From: Rikenellaceae bacterium
GTDB taxonomy: Bacteria > Bacteroidota > Bacteroidia > Bacteroidales > UBA932
Reading direction: 5' to 3'
DNA length: 5,124 nucleotides
Assembly (NCBI GenBank): GCA_003520315.1
Contig: DOVA01000014.1
Coordinates: 3,716-8,839, forward strand
In this document: positions 1-4,774 of the stretch, in pieces
Numbering within the stretch: position 1 is the first letter of the stretch
How the letters are laid out: every line of letters begins with the position of its first letter
The notes under the pieces: model-generated
What the model saw: only the letters and a program-made list of their open reading frames with translations
What the model was told of the DNA's origin: nothing
Databases searched by the model: none
Program-made: the position numbers and the translations under genes

Positions 1-42
1 CGAATCCCGTTTTCCGCTCAAAAGTTCATAAATTTTTGAAAG

Positions 43-450
43 ATGAAAACAATTGTCAGATTCTCATTTTTTACCTTGCTGACACTGTTGGCCATCTCAT
101 GCAGTTCACAGAGAAATTTGTCAGCCAATATGACAGGAAGGGTAGCAATTCACGATACCATTCCTGTTGAAGACACTGTTGAATATGAATTAATTGTATT
201 TGATCCTGGCTTTGAATCATGGTTAATCAGTAATCCTCACAGTCAACACATGTACTCTAATGAATACCTACAAAACATGAATTATCAATATGTTATTGCA
301 TGGAACTATCTTTATTCAAGAGGACACCCAAGGGTAGAGAGTTATCTCGATTACGATCCTACAATTAAATACAACTACGATTTCAACTACAAGCTCTTCA
401 TGTATTTTAAATATTTTGAAGAGACTAACAGAATAAAACTGATACCTTAA
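43..450 (+). CDS. DUF6146-like lipoprotein of unknown function
   Basis: This is a 135-residue predicted lipoprotein. Residues 1-19 form a signal peptide (K2 and R6, then a hydrophobic core) ending in a lipobox-like LAISC with Cys20 as the likely lipidated residue. The residues after Cys20 (SSQRN) carry no acidic run, so a Bacteroidota surface-export signal is not evident and a periplasm-facing location is more likely. The mature part is rich in Tyr, Asn and aromatic residues. From about residue 48 to 127 it holds the block YELIVFDPGFESWL, then YVIAWNYLYSRG, YLDYDP and FNYKLFMYFKYFEE. I recognise this from memory as the DUF6146 family, a small conserved protein of Bacteroidota without known function. 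The length fits a complete protein. The start is the first ATG before the signal peptide. The gene is convergent with the minus-strand block and its promoter, if separate, must lie left of the window. Coding status is very likely; the family name is a recollection, not a search result. Confidence 0.88.
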   Translation: MKTIVRFSFFTLLTLLAISCSSQRNLSANMTGRVAIHDTIPVEDTVEYELIVFDPGFESWLISNPHSQHMYSNEYLQNMNYQYVIAWNYLYSRGHPRVESYLDYDPTIKYNYDFNYKLFMYFKYFEETNRIKLIP

Positions 451-461
451 AAAATCAATTT

Positions 462-476
462 CTGTACTGGTTACAG
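462..476. terminator. weak hairpin between convergent genes, possible terminator
   Basis: CTGTA (462-466) and TACAG (472-476) form a 5-bp inverted repeat around a 5-nt loop, in the 27-bp gap between the two convergent genes. Read on the minus strand, the stem is followed after a few bases by AAATTGATTTTTT, a loose T-run. It could therefore end the sigma-factor operon. The stem is short and the T-run is displaced, so this is a tentative call. On the plus strand there is no T-run directly after it. Confidence 0.25.
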
Positions 477-477
477 G

Positions 478-798
478 TTATATTTCGAACTGGATGCCTA
501 TATTTAATCTAGGCACTTCCAGTTCTATGTTATCGTGGTTGAAGCAATTAGTGAGTCTATACTTTGCATATACAGAAAAGCCATTAAATCCCAGAGAACA
601 CTGAAGACCGACGTTAAAAGGATTAAAGCTTCTTCCATCTCTATATTTCATCTCGGTTTCAGCCGTATTAACCTTGAGAGGTGATTGTAAGACTATCTCT
701 GTTGATCCTATTTGAACTACTTTTTGAGCAAATGATACTGTATGGAAACATGTTGTCATAAGCATGGGCACAATAGTCAATAATAGAGCCTTCTTCAT
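478..798 (-). CDS. small exported protein, beta-barrel C-terminus-like, possibly internally deleted
   Basis: The 106-residue product has a signal peptide at about residues 1-24 (MKKALLL, hydrophobic core, SFA before Q25), so it is exported. The mature part has alternating polar/hydrophobic strands: VVQIGSTEIVLQSPLKV, then NPFNVGLQCSLGFNGFSVYAKYRLTN (59-84), and a final strand RLNIGIQFEI. The last 50 residues look like the closing strands of a Bacteroidota outer-membrane beta-barrel, where a GFNGFSVYAKY-type strand and a terminal IGI-x-F strand are common. Such barrels are usually well over 150 residues, so this may be a reduced or internally deleted barrel, though the frame is intact. It starts 4 nt after the DUF4252-like gene stops and is the last gene of the sigma-factor operon. 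An exported or outer-membrane role fits an envelope-stress operon. Coding and export are well supported; the barrel relationship is inference. Confidence 0.72.
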   Translation of the reverse strand: MKKALLLTIVPMLMTTCFHTVSFAQKVVQIGSTEIVLQSPLKVNTAETEMKYRDGRSFNPFNVGLQCSLGFNGFSVYAKYRLTNCFNHDNIELEVPRLNIGIQFEI

Positions 799-802
799 GT
801 TC

Positions 803-1291
803 TTATTTTTTTATTTTAATATTTCCTTTCATTAATGCATCTATCACAGATTTGTCAATATCCCCCTGAATATAAAATACAGCATATTCTGATTGAGAAT
901 CAGCAGTCAACAAAAGCAAAGAATTATCTTCTTTTCTTGAATACATCTCTAACAATTCATCTTTATCCTTTACCTTAAGGATTTGTGAGAAATTATTTTC
1001 ACGGATGAATTTCTCGACATCACTTTTCAAATTAATCCAGACATTCTTGTCTTTCTCATTTCCTCCCTTTGTGACATTTAATATTTTAAGTAACGACATT
1101 TTACTAAGAAGTTCATTGGATTTTGTCTCTTCAGAAAGATGAAAAAATGCGGCTGGATTGATAGATACCGATTGAACATTCTTATAGTTCTCATAAGTTG
1201 AGAAAATTTTATCTAATTGTTTCGTTTGGCCTAAAAGATTCCAAGATGGAAAGATAAATAATAGAACTGCCAATATCGCCGATTTATTCAT
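803..1291 (-). CDS. DUF4252-like secreted protein
   Basis: The 162-residue product has a signal peptide at about residues 1-21 (NKS then a hydrophobic stretch ending LLG before Q22) and no lipobox cysteine. The mature part begins with a helix KQLDKIFSTYENYKNVQSVSINPAAFFHL, followed by charged helical segments (about 54-120) and a C-terminal half with LLLLTADSQSEYAVFYIQGDID and VIDALMKG. This layout (short FSTYENYKNVQSVSINP start, late 'YAVFYIQGDI' strand, Ile/Lys-rich end) matches what I know of DUF4252. That family is common in Bacteroidota and is often encoded just downstream of an ECF sigma factor and its putative anti-sigma partner, exactly as here. Its molecular role is not established; it probably acts in the periplasm or at the membrane. 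It lies 28 nt after the anti-sigma gene and 4 nt before the barrel-like gene. The start is the only suitable ATG before the signal peptide. Confidence 0.83.
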   Translation of the reverse strand: MNKSAILAVLLFIFPSWNLLGQTKQLDKIFSTYENYKNVQSVSINPAAFFHLSEETKSNELLSKMSLLKILNVTKGGNEKDKNVWINLKSDVEKFIRENNFSQILKVKDKDELLEMYSRKEDNSLLLLTADSQSEYAVFYIQGDIDKSVIDALMKGNIKIKK

Positions 1292-1319
1292 ATTAACTAT
1301 TGTTAAAATTCATAATAAT

Positions 1320-1829
1320 TTATTCACTGTATTCTCCTGACAACTTGTCGAGGAGTTTGGGCACATTTCTAATTGCACCATTTTCATCAACAAACCAAAA
1401 ACACTTTTCAAAAACAGACATGTTGTTGAGTTTATTGACATTCCTGTCTGCAATGTCATACATGATGTTAATCTTTGAAAGCTGTTTATCCACGATTTGT
1501 AGGGCTATCTCTCTGTCTTTCATCTTTTCACCACCAACAACAACCCTTATTTTATCTGCCTCAGAATTATTTATAATTAATAAAAAGGCAATAAAAGATG
1601 CTGCAACTGCAGTGAAAGAAAGAATAAATTTATTTTTATTCTCTTTGTATCTATAACTATCTATCAGCTTTGCCTCAGATGAAAAAAAGTTAAACAAGTC
1701 TCTATATTTCATAAATTCAGGAAGAATATTATCAGACAGAAAATAGTGTCTAAGTAATTTTTCCTCACGCACTGAGCTCTTTCCATCAAAATAGAGCTTA
1801 AGTAACTTTTCAACTTTCTCTTTCTTCAT
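1320..1829 (-). CDS. putative anti-sigma factor, single-pass membrane protein
   Basis: The 169-residue product has a charged, helical cytoplasmic N-terminus (1-67), one transmembrane helix at about 68-87 (FILSFTAVAASFIAFLLII) and a roughly 80-residue C-terminal part that should face the periplasm. The N-terminal pattern LLKLYFDGKSSVREEKLLRHYFL followed by LPEFMKYRDLFNFF is the 'YF-x-G-x-(T/S)S-x-x-EE-x-x-L-x-x-YF' block seen in short Bacteroidota proteins encoded next to ECF sigma factors. There is no FecR domain and no TonB-receptor gene nearby, so this is not a classical FecI/FecR pair. The gene starts 7 nt after the sigma-factor stop, which implies co-translation and equal dosage. The likely role is to bind the sigma factor at the membrane and release it on an envelope signal. 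That role is inferred from topology and neighbourhood, not from a demonstrated domain. Confidence 0.8.
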   Translation of the reverse strand: MKKEKVEKLLKLYFDGKSSVREEKLLRHYFLSDNILPEFMKYRDLFNFFSSEAKLIDSYRYKENKNKFILSFTAVAASFIAFLLIINNSEADKIRVVVGGEKMKDREIALQIVDKQLSKINIMYDIADRNVNKLNNMSVFEKCFWFVDENGAIRNVPKLLDKLSGEYSE

Positions 1830-1836
1830 TTTATCT

Positions 1837-2334
1837 TCATTTCATTATCAGTTCATTTCTTATTGACTTGCGTCCTCGTGAGAGCAAAGTTCGTACATTA
1901 ACCTCAGTAGTATTGAGAATCTCTGCAATTTCCCAATTTTCAAATCCCATCATATCTTTCAACCTTATGCACAATTGCTGATCTACAGGAAGAGTTTTTA
2001 TAATTTCTACTATTCGTGTAAATTCCTCTTTTATCTCAAGTTGACGAGCCGTATCATAACTATCTATCTTATCAACACCATAAATATCATAATCATTGCA
2101 GATATTCTTCTTAAGTCTAAGATAATCAAGACACACATTTCTTAAGATGCGTTTTGTAAGTGCTTCCATACTCCTCACAACCTCTCCACCTAAAATACTT
2201 TGCCATACTCTCATGACTGCCTCCTGCACCATATCTTCTGCACAAGACGCCCCTACAATGTTGAACGAGCGTGCAAACTGCAATAAAACAGGTCTTATCC
2301 TGACAATCTCCCTTTCAAACTCCCGTTGAGTCAT
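1837..2334 (-). CDS. ECF-type RNA polymerase sigma factor
   Basis: This is a 165-residue sigma-70 family protein of the extracytoplasmic-function type, holding only regions 2 and 4. Region 2 covers about residues 3-76 and includes the core-binding AEDMVQEAVMRVW helix (32-44) and LTKRILRNVCLDYLR (59-73). A variable linker follows. Region 4 (about 103-161) has TLPVDQQLCIRLKDMMGF and the helix-turn-helix WEIAEILNTTEVNVRTLLSRGRKSIR. It would direct RNA polymerase to a dedicated promoter set. Start choice: the open frame also has a TTG two codons upstream (2338-2340), but the ATG at 2332-2334 gives MTQREFEREI, the usual N-terminus length, and is preferred. It is the first gene of a four-gene minus-strand operon with its putative anti-sigma factor directly downstream. 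A 133-bp spacer with two inverted repeats lies upstream. No exceptional domain was seen, and which genes it controls is unknown. Confidence 0.94.
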   Translation of the reverse strand: MTQREFEREIVRIRPVLLQFARSFNIVGASCAEDMVQEAVMRVWQSILGGEVVRSMEALTKRILRNVCLDYLRLKKNICNDYDIYGVDKIDSYDTARQLEIKEEFTRIVEIIKTLPVDQQLCIRLKDMMGFENWEIAEILNTTEVNVRTLLSRGRKSIRNELIMK

Positions 2335-2360
2335 TATCAAATATTCAACATTAAGACGAA

Positions 2361-2385
2361 CTATTTGCGATATTGTTGCAAATAG
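2361..2385. promoter_or_regulatory. perfect 8+8 inverted repeat upstream of sigma operon, candidate operator
   Basis: CTATTTGC (2361-2368) and GCAAATAG (2378-2385) are exact reverse complements separated by 9 nt. The near arm lies 26 nt upstream of the sigma-factor ATG. On either strand no T-run follows, so it does not look like an intrinsic terminator for the upstream ACP operon. The size (25 nt, centre-to-centre of arms 17 nt) suits a dimeric DNA-binding protein or a hairpin in the 5' leader of the sigma-factor mRNA. Confidence 0.5.
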
Positions 2386-2395
2386 ACATTACTAA

Positions 2396-2417
2396 CTGCA
2401 ACATGATCGAATTGCAG
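2396..2417. repeat. second inverted repeat, CTGCAA / TTGCAG
   Basis: CTGCAA (2396-2401) and TTGCAG (2412-2417) are exact reverse complements separated by 10 nt. The repeat lies 10 bp to the right of the 8+8 repeat, in the same 133-bp spacer. It shares a TTGCA/TGCAA core with one arm of that repeat (TTGCA at 2376-2380), so the pair may be two sites for one regulator. Six-bp arms in AT-rich DNA can arise by chance, hence the low confidence. Confidence 0.3.
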
Positions 2418-2467
2418 ACAGATAAACTTGACAATAAAAGATATCTAACTTACTTTAAAGCAGAAAT

Positions 2468-2725
2468 TTACATCTTCCTGTTCTTTTCTATAAATTCTGC
2501 CATAGTTCTGACAGATTTAAAAATTTCCTTATTTGCTTTCGGATCTTCCAGACGTATTCCGTACTCTCTTTCAAGTAAAATTACCAACTCGAGAGCATCA
2601 ATAGAGTCAAGCCCAAGACCATCAACAAATAAGGGAGCATCTGTATCAATATCTTCAGGCGTCATCCCTTCAAGATTTAGCGCCTCTATGATCTGTTGTT
2701 TCAGTTTTAGGATCAGTTCTTCCAT
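2468..2725 (-). CDS. acyl carrier protein, secondary-metabolism type
   Basis: This 85-residue acidic protein has the full carrier-protein fold signature: helix I (3-17), a loop with MTPEDIDTDAPLFVDGLGLD, the 4'-phosphopantetheine attachment site Ser41 in GLDSIDALEL (38-47), and helices up to VRTMAEFIEKNRKM. It carries growing or finished acyl chains as thioesters in the cytoplasm after modification by a phosphopantetheinyl transferase. The DSIDALEL motif, and the YGIRLEDPKANKEIFKSVRTMAEFI tail, resemble carrier proteins of Bacteroidota aryl-polyene, dialkylresorcinol or related type II clusters more than the housekeeping fatty-acid ACP, which normally has DSLD and sits beside fabF. It starts 23 nt after the ABC permease stop and is the last gene of that operon. 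The pairing with a BtrH-like protein suggests it donates an acyl group to that enzyme. The carrier function is near certain; the pathway is inference. Confidence 0.95.
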   Translation of the reverse strand: MEELILKLKQQIIEALNLEGMTPEDIDTDAPLFVDGLGLDSIDALELVILLEREYGIRLEDPKANKEIFKSVRTMAEFIEKNRKM

Positions 2726-2748
2726 ATAGCTATATGATGAATTTAATA

Positions 2749-4020
2749 TTAAATATCTACTCTGTATTTGTGATTATATGTTACTGCAATTATAAAACTA
2801 AGTATACCGAAAAGAAGCAAGGCCGCACTCTCAGGTATGATGGATACAACCCCCGCATTTCTAAGAAATATGTCATAAAATGCAGAAATACCCCATCTCA
2901 TAGGTGAAAGAAGGCTTATTTTCTGCATCATGTCAGACATAAGAAACACAGGAACCCATATGCCTCCTATTGCAGCCATAATCACTACTGACATAGCTCC
3001 AAAGACTGATGACTGCTGATATGTTTTTGCAATATTTCCTATTGCCACGCCAAATCCTATTGCTGCTATTGCAGAAGAGGCAGTTGTAATAATAAGAGCA
3101 GCAGGTGAAGAACCTAAATTTAAAGATTCCAAACCAAAGCAAGGTAAGAGATAAACCCCTATAATGAGCATTATTGCAAATTGCAATATGGCCACAAGCG
3201 TAAAAACTATTGCTTTACTCAGAAGATATTCCAAATAAAAACAAGGCATAGTCAAAAGCCTTGACAATGTACCGTCTTCTCGTTCTTTGATGATACTGCC
3301 AGAGAGGGAGATAACAATAAAAAATATAGCAAATAGAGACCACGCGGGCACATTGTGCTGAACTGAATTGGGTATGACATTATTTCCTTCAAGACGGGCA
3401 CTTTTCATCAAAATTTTCACCTGTTCTCCTGAAAAACTATTAGCTGAAACAGGAAAAGGACTCAATAAATTTATTTGTGCAGTAATCTCTTTCATAAAGT
3501 ATTCATATTGGATTTTATTGGCTCGCTCCCTTAAAGTACTCATGATCGTGCTATAGAAAGATGGCTTTGTAGTAGGATCAACAAATATTGTAAAATCCAC
3601 TGGTTTTGACTGAAGAATAGTGTCAATACCATTAAATACTGCCGCAACATATTTAGCTATGTTGTTTTTTATAATTAAAGTAGTGTTCTCAGGAATGTAA
3701 ATTCCAAGAATAAATCTGCTTGAAGCTACCTCATTTTCAATTACATCAAGTGATGGAATATCCCCTTTGATATCCGTCGTAATATCAAAAATACCAGAAG
3801 AGTAAATATCTTTCTCAATTGCTTTTCCAAGCTCCCCAGTGTCTTTGTTGACAAGTAAAATTGAAACTTTTGCTTCTCTTACCGAATTTAGCGTACTATC
3901 CTGCAAGACAGACATAACAATCACTAAAACTATTGGCATTAAAAACATTAGAAGAAGCCCTGCTACATCTCTGACAAGCAACAAAAGGTCTTTGTATAGC
4001 AGATATTTAAGCTTACTCAT
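2749..4020 (-). CDS. ABC-2 type transporter permease
   Basis: This 423-residue inner-membrane protein has the standard layout of the ABC-2 permease family (ABC2_membrane_3-like). The first transmembrane helix is at about 20-40, followed by a large extracytoplasmic domain of some 185 residues (41-225). A cluster of five helices follows at about 226-246, 266-292, 307-330, 336-360 and 398-415. Between helices 2 and 3 lies the cytoplasmic coupling segment IIKEREDGTLSRLLTMP (243-259), a family hallmark, and LSPMRWGISAFYDIFLR precedes the last helix. One complete permease is encoded, so the transporter probably works as a homodimer with two copies of the ATPase. The ATG overlaps the ATPase stop in ATGAGTAA, indicating translational coupling. 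The operon partners (BtrH-like protein and ACP) point to export of an acylated or lipid-like product. The substrate cannot be read from the sequence. Confidence 0.93.
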   Translation of the reverse strand: MSKLKYLLYKDLLLLVRDVAGLLLMFLMPIVLVIVMSVLQDSTLNSVREAKVSILLVNKDTGELGKAIEKDIYSSGIFDITTDIKGDIPSLDVIENEVASSRFILGIYIPENTTLIIKNNIAKYVAAVFNGIDTILQSKPVDFTIFVDPTTKPSFYSTIMSTLRERANKIQYEYFMKEITAQINLLSPFPVSANSFSGEQVKILMKSARLEGNNVIPNSVQHNVPAWSLFAIFFIVISLSGSIIKEREDGTLSRLLTMPCFYLEYLLSKAIVFTLVAILQFAIMLIIGVYLLPCFGLESLNLGSSPAALIITTASSAIAAIGFGVAIGNIAKTYQQSSVFGAMSVVIMAAIGGIWVPVFLMSDMMQKISLLSPMRWGISAFYDIFLRNAGVVSIIPESAALLLFGILSFIIAVTYNHKYRVDI

Positions 4021-4774
4021 GATAATCTCTCATTTTTTTACCTGTGATGAGCAAATAGAGTTTTTCAAGATTGTGCTCACATTCATATACACTGTACAAC
4101 TCTTCAGGCTTTCCGTCACAAATAATTTCACCTTTATCCATTAGCGCAACCTCACTGCAAATATCTTCCGCCTCTTCAAGGTAATGCGAGATAAAAAGAA
4201 TTGTCGTCCCATTTCTGTTAATTTCAACAAGCTTATCCAAAATCAATTTTCTTGATTGGGCATCTACACCAACAGTAGGCTCATCAAGAATAAGAATTTC
4301 AGGTGAATGCAACATTCCGATAATAAGATTTACTCTTCGTTTCATTCCACCAGAAAAGTGATTGATGATAGTTTTACAACTCGAAGTAAGGTCAAATAGT
4401 TCTAGCAATTCATCCACCCTTTTACTCAATATAGAGCCTTTAAGACCATATAATCCTCCGAAAATTTTCAAATTTTCTCTTGCCGTAAGGGAAGGAAAAA
4501 GTGCAAGGTCCTGTGGAACCAGACCGATGAGCGGTTTTATATGCTTCATGTCTGTCTTTACAGAATAACCCGCAACATATACTTCTCCTTCATCAAATCT
4601 TCTTAACCCACATATTATATTGATAGCGGTAGTCTTGCCTGCGCCATTTGGGGCAAGCAGCCCATAAAGAGTGCCATATGGTATTTTAAGTGACAGATCA
4701 TTGAGAGTAAATTCAGACTTACCCTTATATCTCTTTCTGAGATTAACAGTTTCTATAGCTAATCCATTATCCAC
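4013..4774 (-). CDS. ABC transporter ATP-binding protein, exporter type
   Basis: This 253-residue nucleotide-binding subunit has all core motifs: Walker A APNGAGKTT (41-49), Q-loop Gln88 in LVPQDLALFPSLT, signature SGGMKRR (141-147), Walker B LILDEP (161-166) with catalytic Glu165, D-loop GVD (169-171) and switch His197 in FISHYLEEA. The order and the DrrA/CcmA-like spacing place it with exporters that pair with ABC-2 permeases. It would sit on the cytoplasmic face and hydrolyse ATP for the permease encoded next. The first Walker A glycine is Ala41 here. That is a mild deviation unlikely to abolish binding, since Lys47 and Thr48 are intact. The start is GTG (4772-4774): the frame has a TGA two codons upstream and no other usable start before Walker A, so this start is forced. 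The GTG lies inside the stop of the preceding gene (GTGGATAA). Confidence 0.95.
   Translation of the reverse strand: MDNGLAIETVNLRKRYKGKSEFTLNDLSLKIPYGTLYGLLAPNGAGKTTAINIICGLRRFDEGEVYVAGYSVKTDMKHIKPLIGLVPQDLALFPSLTARENLKIFGGLYGLKGSILSKRVDELLELFDLTSSCKTIINHFSGGMKRRVNLIIGMLHSPEILILDEPTVGVDAQSRKLILDKLVEINRNGTTILFISHYLEEAEDICSEVALMDKGEIICDGKPEELYSVYECEHNLEKLYLLITGKKMRDYHE
4767..4774 (-). promoter_or_regulatory. 8-nt gene overlap GTGGATAA, coupled restart at GTG
   Basis: The last codons of the BtrH-like gene (TGT GGA TAA) and the start of the ATPase (GTG GAT AAT) share these eight bases. With no separate leader available, ribosomes ending the first gene most likely restart on the GTG. The following junction (4013-4020, ATGAGTAA) has the same geometry but uses ATG, so the ATPase may be translated less efficiently than the permease. 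Confidence 0.6.

Noticed and set aside
1..39. Possible end of an upstream plus-strand gene (frame 1 reads RIPFSAQKFINF then TGA at 37-39)
   Set aside because: Twelve codons are too few to judge and another frame is also open. The TGA 3 nt before the lipoprotein ATG would fit an operon, but I cannot support a gene.
1300..1656. Plus-strand open frame of 118 codons
   Set aside because: It lies antisense to the putative anti-sigma gene, which has a coherent helix-TM-domain layout and operon spacing. The plus-strand translation shows no domain logic.
2338..2340. TTG as the sigma-factor start
   Set aside because: The ATG two codons later gives the standard N-terminus MTQREFEREI, and ATG is far more common; the TTG would add only MI.
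2439..2446. Perfect 8-bp palindrome AGATATCT followed by TTTATTG on the minus strand, downstream of the ACP gene
   Set aside because: With no loop between the arms it cannot form a normal terminator hairpin, and such short AT-rich palindromes are expected by chance.
2373..2729. Plus-strand open frame of 118 codons
   Set aside because: It is antisense across the unmistakable ACP gene and part of the regulatory spacer; its Ser-rich translation is the typical mirror of a carrier-protein gene.
2933..3142. Minus-strand open frame of 69 codons inside the permease
   Set aside because: It is an alternate frame of a transmembrane region; the Cys/Tyr-rich translation is a frame-shifted reading of permease codons.
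3839..4144. Plus-strand open frame of 101 codons
   Set aside because: It crosses the junction of the ATPase and permease genes on the opposite strand, both of which are certain.
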